Positions 22,751 through 34,037 are shown, counted from the stretch's first letter. The stretch: DNA of 64,000 bases from Tretioscincus oriximinensis (GCA_022410635.1 JAJVDF010000221.1:562543-626542), one strand, 5' to 3'. The notes: a model not told the origin generated them from the letters alone. Numbers and translations are program-made.

Positions 22751-24450
22751 CTTGGGCAGCAAAATAGTACATGGTGTGCGTTTACATTGGCCCCCTGCAG
22801 AGCTCCTCCTCATGGTGAATGACCCAGTGGGACTTAGCCCCAAATGGGAAGGGCAACTGCTACCTGGCATCTGCTGTGACATGTTTGCAAGGCACTTTGA
22901 GGACAAAGTTGCTCAGATTCACGGGGAAATAGTCCATGGGAAACACCTAGAGCATCATCTAATCCAAGAACATGGACAGGCTTCTTTTGGGGGTTCAGCC
23001 TACCCTTGCATCTTTTGGCTGATAGAAGCTAGCTGGCAGAAAATGACTGGGTCAGTCCAGGGAATGGTGAGTGCTTCCTTGAGAGACTGTGATACTAGTA
23101 GCACTTAAAGAGTCAGTGGTGCATCCCCTCCTCAAGAAGCCTTCCCTGGATCCAGACAATCCAAACAACTATCACCCAGTACCCAATGTACGGTTCCTGG
23201 GCAAGCTACAAGCATGTTTGGGGGATACTGATTATCTGGACCCATTCCAATCTAGCTTCAAGCCAGGTCATGGCATGGAAACTGCCTTGGCTGCCCTGCT
23301 GGATGACCTCCTCAAGAAGAAAGACAGAGGGAATGTTATTCTGTAAGTTCTCCTGAATTTCTCAGTGGCTTTCAATACTATTGACCACAGTATCATTCTG
23401 GACAGGCTATGGAGTCTAGGAGTTGGAAGCACTGTGCTGCAGTGGTTCCACTCTTATCTCCAGGACCAATACCAGAGAGTGGCTGTGGGAGATTGCAGCT
23501 TGACTCCCTGGGAGCCCAATTGTGGGGTTCTTCAGGGGTCGATTTTATCTACCATGCTACCTATATCTATATGAAGCTGCTGAGAGAAGCCATCAGGAGT
23601 TTTGAAGTGAGGTNTCATCAGTATGTGGATGACATCCAGCTCTATCTCTCCATGCCACCTGAATCAGGAGATGCAGTTGAAGTACTTGACGGTTGCTTGG
23701 AGAAAGTAATGGATGGGGTCCAATAAATTGAAACTGAATCCAGGCAAGACAGAGGTAGTGTGTGTTAAAGGTTTTCATGTCCATGACAGTGGGATGCATC
23801 CTGTCTTTGATGGGGTTTCTCTGCCCTGGAAAGGATAGGTGTGCTCTGGGGGTGCTCTTGGACTCCGGACTGACCCTTGATGCTCAAGTGCAGGCTGTGG
23901 CCAGGAGAACCTATTTCCAACTATGTTTGCTTCACCACTTATGACCCTTTGGGGACAAGAATAACCTGGCCACAGTACTTCATGCACCGGTAACTTCCAG
24001 ACTTGACTATTGTAACTCTCTCTGCATGAGGCAACCTTTGAATATGGTTCNGAAGCTGNAACTAGTGTAGAACTCAGCAGCAAGGCTACTGATAGGTACA
24101 GCTGGTCTGGCACACATTACATCAGCTCTGGCTCACTATTTGCTACCGGGTTCAATTCAAGGTACTAACATTGGCTTACAAAGCTCTATATGGCTTGGGC
24201 CCCAAATATTTGAACATTTTCTCCCATATGTACCAGCTTGCATCCTAAGATTCTCTAATGAGGCCCTCCTGACAGTCCCACCTCCTTCACTTATCAAGGG
24301 AGTATGGACACATGGGAGACCCTTCTAATAGCCCCTGTTGTGGAATTCTCTCCCNTCTGAGATGCACACTCTACATATTCACCTCGCCTTTGGCAGAGCC
24401 ATATATTCTTTGCTCCTTGGATGCACTGTAGTACATAAATAAAATTAAAT
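22751..24450 (+). mobile_element. L2-clade LINE, 5'-truncated
   Basis: About 1.7 kb of ORF2 in the plus orientation, from just before the reverse transcriptase to the ORF C-terminus. It ends with 'acataaataaaattaaatga' around 24435-24450, which may be the simple 3' tail. The C-terminal block around 24165-24330 (ALYGLGPQIFEH and SNEALLTVPPPSLIKGVWTH) is the same as the inverted block at 18190-18340. Many stops and frame changes are present. Confidence 0.85.
23089..23726 (+). pseudogene. L2-clade reverse transcriptase remnant, YVDD kept
   Basis: RT copies LINE RNA into the nicked chromosomal target. Across three overlapping frames the RT blocks appear in order: VVHPLLKKPSLDP and NYHPVPNVRFLGK (blocks 0-1), DPFQSSFKPGHGMETALAAL (block 2), AFNTIDHSIILDRLW (the first catalytic Asp, block 3), GVLQGSILSTML (block 4) and the catalytic box YVDDIQLYLSM (block 5). 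A stop after the codons for GNVIL near 23346 and a +1 shift near 23574 break the frame. The palm residues are intact but the protein cannot be made. Confidence 0.85.
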
Positions 24451-24769
24451 GACATACGGCACAAAATCCTTTGCTATATCAATTCATGTACTAACCAACA
24501 CTTGAGCCATATTATCCAAGATTCCTACGCTGACAGTTTTCCATTACAGTCAATAAATATTAAATAGTATTCAGTTGCATTTCTAAAGTTAAAGCTACNT
24601 ACCAATCTTAATTCTCAATTCAAGATGAATTTTGGATGAAATCCACATGAAGTTCAGGTTAAAGCAGAAGAGATAAGAAATAGTTAACATAAATGCAGCG
24701 CATTTTGTTTTCTAGTCACACAAAATTTTATTTAATATGCAAAGGATGAGAAAACAAGTGGTATTCCTC
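24451..24769. other. Unannotated interval
   Basis: AT-rich, no feature recognised. Confidence 0.4.
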
Positions 24770-24922
24770 AAATACCATTTGCAGAGAGTCAAAAACAGAT
24801 GAGAGTTTTCCCTTTTTCTGGTTGAGACTGCCCGGGTGCAATTGGTGGGCCACTGTGTGAGACAGAATGCTGGACTAAATGGGCTANGGCACGATTCATT
24901 TGGGATCCTCTTATGTTCTTAT
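24770..24922 (+). mobile_element. CR1/L3-type LINE 3' end fragment
   Basis: 'aataccatttgcagagagtc', 'gactgcccgggtgca', 'agaatgctggact' and the end 'cttatgttctta' align with the copy at 7118-7345. It is 5'-truncated and more diverged. Confidence 0.8.
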
Positions 24923-25444
24923 ATGATATTATGAGCAAAGTGTAAAATTATAAGCTGTTGTTGATTTCCTCACGTGCATTCTTGATAACCTAGTCCATAA
25001 GTTATTTCATAACTTAGTCTGACTAGAATTAAGTTGTGACATCCCCTGTCATGCCAGTAGAGCTCTTTTTAAAGCTTTGTATTTTAGATTCTCCCTTCCC
25101 TTATGCCATCAGTATTCCAGAATCTCAAGAGTTTTTTATACATTTTTGTGCATTGCTATATAGTGAAAAACAAGAGAATAGATACCAATATTAATAATGT
25201 TTTGTACATTTTATTGGCTTACTACGTAATGTATCTTAGTGAATCCAAATAGTTACCAAGAGAGTACCATTTTTCTTTAAAGGTCTGTAATAATGTTTTG
25301 CCTTTTAGTTGAATAAGATGGTCTGTATTTTGCTACATAAGAACTTTAGTGTCTATTTCCTTAAATCTTTCCAGTCTTCTGCTATCATAGATTTAGCTAA
25401 GCAATTAATACAATTATTTTAAATATTTTTCAGATGTAAACTGA
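24923..25444. other. Unannotated interval
   Basis: AT-rich, no feature recognised. Confidence 0.4.
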
Positions 25445-26040
25445 GGCTACGTTCACACAACGAGCTAAAACCTGGACTAAAGTTATATTCCAGAATATAT
25501 CAAAGGCGTATACGTTCACACCATGAAGCTAAATTCCAGAATATACAATGGCGTATCTGTGCACACATATACTTGAATTCTTGTGATACGCAGCTGGCTC
25601 CGCCGCATTGCTTTGGCTGTGCCCTCCGCAGCAGAGCTACCTGCTTGTCACAAAAAGCCTTTTCTTAATCCCAGCCAGCCCTCCGCCTGCTTTTGGGGGC
25701 TGCTGCCTTGAGATCGGCTCTGCAAAAGGAAGAGGAACAATGACAGATGTCCTGTCAACTTCCTTCCCTCCTCCTCCCCTCAGCCGAACCATTTGACAAC
25801 GAGCAGAACCGATCTCCAGGAAATCTACTGAAGCAAGAGGAGGCGGAGACAACTGCGTTCTGCTGGGCCCATCCATATGGAGCCAAAAGCAAGTGGAGGA
25901 AATTCTGCTGAAGCAGCCATGTTCTGCTGGCCCCATCATTACGGAGCCTAGTTCTGGGTATCATTTTGGGACAGAGCTTGGCCATCCACATGTCAAAATG
26001 TCCCAAAATGTTACCCAGAACTAGGACACTTTGATTTCAG
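25445..26040. mobile_element. Relative of the 8354 TIR element, left part, with different right half
   Basis: The left terminus 'ggctacgttcacacaacgag' and about 250 bp following ('ctaaattccagaatatacaa', 'tgatacgcagctggctccgc', 'cctgcttttgggggctgctg') match 8359-8610. After about 25700 the two diverge. This copy carries a purine-rich GC-rich segment and then the hairpin at 25947-26025, and the expected right TIR is not visible. The right boundary is therefore uncertain. This may be a different subfamily or two elements joined. Confidence 0.6.
25947..26025. repeat. Hairpin, 27-bp arms, one mismatch
   Basis: The arms are 25947-25973 and 25999-26025 with a 25-base loop. The left arm begins 'cctagttctgggtatcattt'. 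Only one position fails to pair. It is probably an internal palindrome or the end of a foldback element, not a terminator. Confidence 0.85.
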
Positions 26041-26699
26041 AGACAAATTTATTGTCTTTCTAAAGTAGCAGTAATTTTATGAAGAAAAAGGAATTACCTT
26101 ATTAAAATAAACACCGGGAGAAAAAACATTGATATAACCTTCTACAGTGGGAGCTGCTGATACAAATTACATGATACTTGCCATATTGGATTGGATTCCA
26201 GANTGCTAGGGTTTGTGCTTACAGAAATCTCAGTCTACAAAATGGCCTATGCTTGGTCTGCTGAAATGATTGTAGTTTTATTAGTTATATCAAAGAAGAG
26301 AAATCAACAGATGTAAATTTAATTTCAAATAATGGTTGTTGGATTTTTTCCTTGCATGCATATAATGCAAAGTTGCATATAATACAAAGATCATGAAATG
26401 TTACCAAATTTGGTTTCCTTTTCTCACTAATGTGAAGAATTAGTTGCTATTTTTATAAAAGNATTCAGGGATTATTTGTTTGTTCAAATGTTTTTAATGG
26501 TTTTTCCAAACATAAATTAAATGTACAAATGAAAGATAGCATAACAATATAACAGGTAATCTTGTTGAATCACACTATAAAACCAACTGATATTGGAAGA
26601 TGAGAACAATTGTGTGAAAAAGCACAGGATTTCTGTTGCTTGAAACACCAAATACCACAAGTTTTCTCCATTGTGATTCAATGGTTTCTAATCAGAATA
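26041..26699. other. Unannotated interval
   Basis: AT-rich. The part next to 26700 may be the 3' UTR of the following minus-strand L1, but no poly-T tail is clear. Confidence 0.4.
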
Positions 26700-28330
26700 A
26701 CCATTAAAAGCATTCTTTTTTCTCTAATTACCTCTTGTAATAAAATATAGTCATAGCATAATTCCCTCCATTTTTTATAATATATATTACATCTGGTTGT
26801 AGATTAAGTTGTCCTGCTTTGTATGTTAACCAGAAGTCCTTTCTTGTAGGATTGTCCATGTCTACAATTAACTTTATCTCATGTGTGATTTTGTTTTTGA
26901 AGGTTATTGCTTCTGGACATTCTGCCCACATGTGAAGGTGTTGCCCTGGGGTTGCACAGCCATGCAAATAGGTCAACGGTATTCCCACCATGTGTGCTAA
27001 TTGCACTGGCATTCTATACTATCATGCCTGCATTTTTTCCTCTACCTCTGAATTTATCATGTTGCTATCTTTTACCCAGGCTTCCCAGTCATTTTCTTGG
27101 AAGGTTATTTCCCCATCCCATGCCTGTTTAATCTTTAGAAAGATGTTGTATTTGTTTCTAATCAACATGTCATATATTTTACCTAGCATACCTTTTTTCC
27201 CTTTGATTTTATCTTCTATAATTGTCTCTAATTCTAGTTTGGAGGCCCTTAACTCTGTTTTAACCTGAGTTTTATTTCTATATAAATATATAGCAGTTCT
27301 ATTTGGTGCAAAGCTCCTTAGTTCTGCCAAGGAGAAGTGGTCCCCTGTCCTGGTAAATAACTCTCTGATTCTTTTGACTGCCAGTGATTTGATATATTTT
27401 GCCAAGTTTTTTTTTCTTTCCTGGTGGGATTATTGCTTTTTACAAAAGAGATTTGGGCTATTGCTGATGCAATTTTCTTTACGTATTTTTTCCTAATCTT
27501 CCAACAGGATTGAAGCGGTGGGAGCCATAGATTAGTTTTAAATTTAAGACTTCCATTCTATTAAGTATTCTCTCAATCCTTACAGATTTATTATTCTCTT
27601 TGTATTCCAAGTGAATTACGCTCAAAAACTGCCAGGATTCATGGTATGTCAGACAAAGGAATTCCCAGCCTGCTCCCTGAAGGCGGTATTGGATATTCTA
27701 TTTCTCTTTTCATTTAAACAATGTTATTTTAAATCTCTAACTCCCATGTGTGTAACATTTGTGGCTGGATGAGTCCCGGGACAGTTTGAAATAAAAATAA
27801 CAACCTGGGCAGTATCAACATTTTCAAAGTCCTACCTTTTTGTATAGCTTCCCCATTTACTGCGTGGCCAACTTTTTAGCGCTGTTCTAATCTTCCAGAT
27901 AAATTATAATTATCTTTATCATTTTATTTATTTTTTAATTATTATTATTAATTTGATGCACAGATAAGTCATTTTCTTATTTCCTATTTTCAGGCCTAAA
28001 ATTTGGGCTATACATCTCTGTTCCTGTTTAAATATAATGAGCATTAATAATTCAGTTTTTACTTCATTAATCTTTAGGCCAGAATTTTTTTTCAAAATTA
28101 TTTATCTTTCTCACCATGGGTGGCAAAGTTTGAATTGGATCATCCATTATAAATAGTGCATCATCCGCATACACATTAATTTTAACTTTTTTTCCCCACC
28201 ATATAGCCTTTTATGTTAGGATTCTTTCCAATTTGATTGGCTAACAGCTCAATAGCCAAAAGGAATATTGATGATGAGATAGGGCAGTCTTGTCTCACCC
28301 CATTTTTTACTAGGAAATAATTTGATATCT
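26700..28330 (-). pseudogene. L1 ORF2p remnant, RT palm to C-terminus, minus strand
   Basis: Read on the minus strand, GXRQDCPISSSIFLLAIELL (near 28300) is the L1 RT block before the catalytic box. KINVYADDALFIMDDP follows, with Y-A-D-D at 28160-28171. Around 27830-27740 LKMLILPRLLFLFQTVP matches the conserved L1 block after the thumb. Frame 27405-27022 (about 127 residues, FTRTGDHFSLAELRSF and KQAWDGEI) is the C-terminal segment, and 27012-26728 carries HLHMWAECPEA, which resembles the L1 C-terminal H-x-x-W-x-C-P motif. Several stops and frame changes separate these pieces. The 5' part (endonuclease) is absent. Confidence 0.8.
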
Positions 28331-30239
28331 TGGTGTTTAAATGCTCCAGTCTTCACCTGATAGTCCCAGGATGAGTCATGGCATATGACAAACAATAGGT
28401 TTTAAAATATAACCTGTCTAACCTCCAATTCCCCTATTTTGGCAGGACTACTTTCAGAAGTTAGAAATCAAAACCCTTGGTGAAAAGGTTTTAACCGTTT
28501 CTAAAAACTTTACAGGGTTTACACCTGACATACTTTAACTGAGGGACTTCTCCTAAACTGGAAGGGCTGGCACAGAGAATATTCTTGTGTGTACCATAAA
28601 CTTCACCTTTGACAACAGTGAATCTACAAGAAGGCTCCCATTTTGTGATCTTAATTCATGAGCAGCCTATATGGAAAAAGACAATCAAACATTCAAAGTA
28701 TTTTATATATTTATGCATTTGTCATTTGAAATAACTACCTAAATAGCTTCTCTGCAACGTTCTTCTACAGACAGAAGTAAATATATGTTCTGTTTTTGCA
28801 TGTAGTAGTAAAAGGTAGAATTGAACAGCCAATCTAGAGCCAAATATGAGTCAGAAATGGTACTCCCAGCCCTTAAATCTACATGCAAAATGAACTTTAT
28901 TTAACAATCTGCTAGGTTTTGAACACTTAAAAAGAAAAATTGAAGACATTGCAATTCTTCTGTCTTGAAGAATTGGACTAAACTAGGAGGAAACATTTTT
29001 TTGATTGAAAATGTGTCAGAATAGCACCTAAGGCCAGGGTTATTACAACTGTGTTGAATATTCAACGTAGTTATTATATCTGACAATTCCTCTACTTCTG
29101 TTTGAGCATAAATGTTAGGCATTGTTTTAAAGAACTGCACTCTCCCATATTTGGCATTATTCTGAATCCCAAAGTACAATTATATAACTATTTTATTATG
29201 AGTAATAATAATTTTGAGTAATGTTTTACAAAAGGGAGAAAAATAGGGCAAACAGAAAAGAGGAGCAAGATGACAGCTAGAGGTAGTTTTAGGCCAAAAA
29301 AGATAATAAATTGTTTTGCATATAGCAAAATAAATTGTTCATTTTTTGCTGTCTCAATATTCTGGATTCAAGAAGGGGAAACGAACAATCTTTCCTTCCT
29401 TTACTTTATATGACTGAGTTAATTTAAGCCAATTTCAGTTAACTTCCTGGGTTACATAAGACTTTCTTCTTGTTAATAGATATAACATATAGTGCCCCCT
29501 CTTGGCCAAGAACAATACTTCGGATATTTCCATGCTAAGCTTACTTCTTGGATTATGACTAAACCTTTATGCTACCCATGTGTCCTGCAGTTGCTTTTGC
29601 TTTAGCACTTTACTAACATTTTCTTACCTTCCTTTTGTTTTTCTGTTTTCATCAAGTAGCTTGGTATGCTTGTGTTTAAGATGTATGTGAACATCCTCTC
29701 CCGCAAGCTGCATTCTTATTAAAACTTAAAATCCATTTTCTATTCCCTTTTAATCGTTCCACAACGAAAGTGAAGTGAGGACTTAATTTTACCTGAGAAT
29801 TCCCTGAGCATTCATCCACCTTAGCGTCCGGATTGCTGTGAGCTGAGAGTGCTCAATGTTTTTCCAGAGCAAGGAGGGAAGCTGCTGAGCCTGGAGGGAA
29901 TGCCAAACAAAAGAGCCCCCAGCCCCCGTTCTCTTGCTTGCTGTTTGTTGCCTGATCTCCTGTGGTCAGTGTACAAGTGGCTCGAATTACAAAAAGGGAC
30001 AGCGACAACGATTTCACCAGGAACTGCGAAGCAGAAACCTGTGGTGTACGTTTAGAGCAATGGTGCAGCACTCCCGAGCCTGTTTTTATGGTAACACAGT
30101 TGGAACGATGGACTTTGGCTTTGCAGTCCTGCGCATGTTAAAAGGCAATGTGTTTGCAGCCTTAATGTCTTTTCTGGCATTTCCCATGGTTGATCTTATC
30201 TGAAGAACAAATATTCTTATCTGCCTTCTCACTTCAATC
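28331..30239. other. Unannotated 1.9 kb
   Basis: No gene is supported; the minus frame at 28901-29179 has no domain. The portion 29750-30200 is richer in G+C and has overlapping frames on both strands, resembling the inside of an unrecognised repeat. The last 8 bases (30232-30239) are the left duplication of the next element. Confidence 0.35.
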
Positions 30240-30546
30240 CAGTGCCGGCTGTTGAGTGCTCCGCAAGGGGTTCGCTGACGAAGTGCTTTAAGGTAATTTG
30301 GCTCCCCTTCTGCATGGGTGTCACCATGTTAAGGGACTCTGCCTTCTGCTCCACTAACATGGTGCTGCTGGTGCCGCCCACTGTCCCAGTTGGCTGCTGG
30401 GACAGTGAGTGGCACTGCTAGTGCCATGTTAGTGGAGCAGGGGGCGGAGTCCCCTAACATGGCGACTCCCATGCAGAAGGGGAGCCAAATTACCTTAAAG
30501 CACGCCATCAGCTAATCCTTTGCGGAGCGTTCAGTAGCTGTCACTG
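30240..30546. mobile_element. Palindromic hAT-like foldback MITE, 307 bp
   Basis: The whole element is an imperfect palindrome. Its left half (30240 to about 30390) and right half (about 30396-30546) are complementary over about 150 bp, for example 'aaggtaatttggctcccctt' at 30291 and its complement at about 30477. It begins CAGTG and ends CACTG. The flanks are CTTCAATC (30232-30239) and CTTCACTC (30547-30554), 7 of 8 identical, which is the 8-bp target duplication expected for hAT transposons. It has no coding capacity and is GC-richer than its surroundings. Confidence 0.85.
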
Positions 30547-30554
30547 CTTCACTC

Positions 30555-31709
30555 ACTCTTTTACCCAGAATGATCTTATAGTTTCTCTCTGGATTTGAAA
30601 CCAGAAGCATGCTGGACCTTGTGAACTTCTATATAGAACCATACACTTCACAGCAAACACAATTACTTCCTACTAACAAATAAGAAGGAAGGGAGGAGGG
30701 AGGGAAGAAAAGAAGGTTCCAAAATGCGGAAACTTAAGGCTGCTGTGTCAGGAAGTTGACAGTCTTCAGAGTTAAAGGCCATGTTCTGTACTCCCTGATT
30801 TACACAACTGAGGAACATATTATACTTTGCAACTTTATTTTAGCTATTTTTATTGAGATTATTATTTGATTTTGACTGTGCTGAGACTCTTAGATGTGGG
30901 GTAGCATAAATAAATAAATAAGCAAACAGGTAAGTAAGTAAAATCTCCACCTCACAGGTTTCTCAGCTAAGCAGTTTATTCTGTAATAAAACATATCCCC
31001 TATAAAACTGCACTGATTTGTCTCCATTTTATATACATTTATTTCCACTCAGAATTCTGTTTTTCCACAAGCCCAACTTTTTTCAAATAAATAAAATAAA
31101 TATTCCAAATAACTCTGCAGCTTTTTTAAAACTGATTTTCCCTAAAAATTCCTAAGATCTTTCTACTTGTGCCTTAGATTCAGAACAGTGGGCCACAAAG
31201 AGATTCAGAGACTCATCAAATCACATATTAATGTGGAGATTGTAGCCCCACCCATTGATGACGTATGCTTCATCCAATTTGGATGGAGCATAAGCACAGT
31301 TAGGATACTGGAAAACCAGCAGTATTCTAGATCACTCTTTTCCAAATTCAGAACCAGCAGATCTGGTTGCTCCAGGTCAATTGGTTCAGACTATGGAGAA
31401 GGTAGATGCAAAAAGACTCATAAGCTGTGCTCAGTCTGACATAGTAAAATTGCAGGCATAGACTCCCATTGTCCACTTGCCATCAGGACTCTACCACAGA
31501 GATAAAAAAAGTCAAGTGATTAGAGAGTCCAGAACTGAACTCATTCTGGAGCTCCCACAATGCTCTGTCCTCCTATGCTTCCTCAAAAAAATCCTGGAAA
31601 ACCCAGACTGGCACAGTGATGGAGCAATTCCCTTCACAGACAGCTTCAGTAATGGAGTAGCAACAGAAACAGAACATTAGAGAAGTGTAACTTATATGTC
31701 AACAAATAC
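30555..31709. other. Unannotated interval with a few modest open frames
   Basis: AT-rich to about 31100. Frames 31167-31439 and 31477-31680 (plus) are the most protein-like. The end of the second carries an acidic IPFTDSF phrase that faintly recalls a retroviral-type RNase H motif. The evidence is too weak for a call. Confidence 0.3.
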
Positions 31710-31800
31710 TAGGCTGACCAGATGACCCCTTTTTGGGGGGGTTGAAAACCCGTTTTGGGGGTACCTTCCAGTTTTTTCTGAGGAAAGCAAAATCAGTTAA
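31710..31800. mobile_element. Left end of Tip100-like hAT MITE
   Basis: 'taggctgaccagatgacccc' is followed by T/G-rich sequence and 'ttttttctgaggaaa', matching the left end of the complete copy at 32414. The rest of the element is missing. Confidence 0.7.
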
Positions 31801-32405
31801 ACACTTCGATTTGGAGGGATCACAGTTGATCCTGATGCAGAAGGAAGAAACCACTTCATTCATTAAAATCACATCTGGTATTTCCTTTATTGCAGTTTGA
31901 TTGGTAGAGTCATTAAATAGTGTTCAAATAACTTAGGAAGAATAATTGCTCTTCTTAATTCAGAAGAAGAGAATACTCTGCTTACAGTATTTTTCCTTTT
32001 TCCCATGCAGAAACTGCATGTTGCATTGGGCTTCATATTTTCTGTGGCATTTGCCTTGAGCTGAATATTATGGAAGCAACTGTGGCAAATTTGACTGGTA
32101 TACCACTAGAATTACAGACCAGTCTTCTTGGATATTACACCTTCAATAAAATGCTGCAACTGGAGGGAAAATGTTTGCTCCCTTTGTAGATGGCCGTGCA
32201 ATAGTATTTCACACATTCCACTTACATTTTGCTTAGCACCTAAAAAGTTTAGAAGTGGGCCACTTCTGAGCCACCAGCCAGAATAGTCTTAACCAGAAAC
32301 TTGGGATTGTGTGTCATGTGAAGATTCCCTATTAGTCCTCGTTTCCACAAATATTCAAAAAAATGTTTAAACCCTAAGTTCAAATATTAAGATTACCTTT
32401 TACTA
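31801..32405. other. Unannotated interval
   Basis: No gene or repeat family recognised. Confidence 0.4.
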
Positions 32406-32413
32406 GGTAAAGG

Positions 32414-32822
32414 TAGGCTGACGAGATGACCCCTTTTGGGCGGGCAGTTTTGGGGTGTCTACCCCACCTTCCCTGGGGGGGCATTTCCCCGGTTTTTGCT
32501 GAGGAAAAAAAAAATCAAATTAAAAGAAAATTCACTGCACCACCACTAGGGGGCTCTGGCAACCGGGACCAGCTCCTGAAGGCATCCTCCCCTCAGTAAA
32601 AAATAAAAATTCTCATGCACTTCAAACGATTCTCATGCACTTAAATAAAAAAAAAATCACTACACCACCGCTTAAAAAAATTCTCACATGCTTCCCAGAT
32701 TTCTTGGGCAGGAATTTTGGAGAGGAATGCATGTTGGTAGGTGATTTGCATATTTATGAATATGCAAATTAGCATGAATATTAATTACCCCGGTTTGGGC
32801 TTCAGAAAATCTGGTCAGTCTA
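32414..32822. mobile_element. Tip100-like hAT MITE, 409 bp, perfect 8-bp target duplication
   Basis: The left end is 'taggctgacgagatgacccc' and the complement of the right end is 'tagactgaccagattttctg', a TIR of about 14 bp. It is flanked on both sides by GGTAAAGG (32406-32413 and 32823-32830), a perfect 8-bp duplication. hAT elements duplicate 8 bp, and Tip100-type hATs have TAGGGTGACCAG-like ends. The interior contains 'gatttgcatatttatgaata', also found in the 56210 copy, plus poly-A runs and a short repeated 'attctcatgcactt'. Confidence 0.9.
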
Positions 32823-33298
32823 GGTAAAGGGAATCCACAAAGCTTTGGGACGACAGTAGCAGATACGGTAAAGTAGTGGTTGTTGCGGCATGTAACAGAA
32901 ATGGCCTGGTTTCCTGTCTGTCCCTGAGAGAATGACCCCAATTAACTAATTCAATAGAACATTAATTCATAATTCTTTAGTACCAAATTTGAACAGATTG
33001 TGTACTTCCATCAATCCCAGACCAATGGTGCGAATTAGTGAGAGTAATAGTTTACAACATCTCAACGCTAACATGCTGGAGAAAAGTGTACTAAAAAAAA
33101 TTTAAGCAGCAATAATATGTCACAAGGGATAAAGTATCTTTGATATCCTCCTGCCTGGCTTTGCATGAACAAGAGAATTACCAAAAATTTATTGGCTAGA
33201 AAAGAGTCAAATACTCTGACTGCTGAAGTAACACAGATGTGAACCACAGATTTGGCCTTGAAGGTTTCATCTTTTGGTAGTTGCAGCCAAATTTATCC

Positions 33299-33358
33299 TA
33301 ATCTATGAATAACAAAATTTATGTGGAATAATCTATGAATAATAACATTTATGGGGAA
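33299..33358. repeat. Two-copy tandem duplication, 30 bp
   Basis: The units at 33299-33328 and 33329-33358 both begin 'taatctatgaataa'. Four differences were seen. Confidence 0.8.
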
Positions 33359-33725
33359 TAAGAACATTTTAAACAAACAAGTTAGAAGAAGACAGAATAA
33401 AAAGATAAAGTTAAGTTGCAGAATTTTAATGGTAACAGAAACACTGATTATCCATTGTGGTTCTTGAACTAATTCTTTCAAAAATAATATGGGTTGAACT
33501 GCTATTCATTCACTTATTTTAGTAAAACTGTTTGAAATGTGGTAGCATAGTTTTAACATATTTATCTTTTCTTTTGGATCTGTTTTAATTTGCTTTTCCC
33601 ATATCTTCTCTTCCTTATTTACGGTATTTCTCTTTTGCTGGAAAGATGTCAAAGTAAATGACAGGGTGCCCATAGGTACTATCTCTGCCTTACTGTGATT
33701 GGGTGGAAATATGTCAGATGATATG
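33359..33725. other. Unannotated interval
   Basis: AT-rich, no feature recognised. Confidence 0.4.
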
Positions 33726-33732
33726 TAGGTAG

Positions 33733-34030
33733 CAGGCACGGATAGCTCAGTTGCTAAGGAATCCGTCTCTCATCTGGGAGATCGGGTTTCGAAGCCCGGT
33801 GTCAGATGCGGAGAGGGGTGAGCACCTTCCACTAGCCTGTAGCTCTAGCCAACCCAGCTATTCGAAAGCATGAATTGCAAGAAATTGCAANTGAATGCAA
33901 GTAGATACATGGGAACCACCACAACCTGTTGGGGAAAGATAGAATGTCAGCCTTTGGGCAAAAATACCCTTGTAAGCTGCTTTGAGTCCCTTTGAAAGGT
34001 GTGAAAAGAACCCAGTTCCTCTTCTTCTTC
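33733..34030 (+). mobile_element. tRNA-derived SINE, full-length plus-strand copy
   Basis: The head 'ggcacggatagctcagttgc' with box A at about 33743-33754 and box B 'ggtttcgaagccc' at 33785-33797 is tRNA-like and would form an internal pol III promoter. The body follows from 'gatgcggagaggggtgagca' to 'cccagttcctcttcttcttc'. TAGGTAG stands on both sides (33726-33732 and 34031-34037), a possible 7-bp target duplication. Two other copies (2481-2783 minus, 36930-37140 truncated) show it is a family. The tRNA part has no clean cloverleaf, so it is not a functional tRNA. Confidence 0.85.
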
Positions 34031-34037
34031 TAGGTAG

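Noticed and set aside
31167..31680. Possible endogenous retrovirus pol fragment
   Set aside because: Only a faint RNase H-like phrase was seen. No reverse transcriptase, integrase zinc finger or protease motif is visible.
33733..33808. Possible functional tRNA gene
   Set aside because: Box A and box B are present, but no clean cloverleaf with a paired anticodon stem could be drawn, and the sequence continues into a SINE body found elsewhere in the window.
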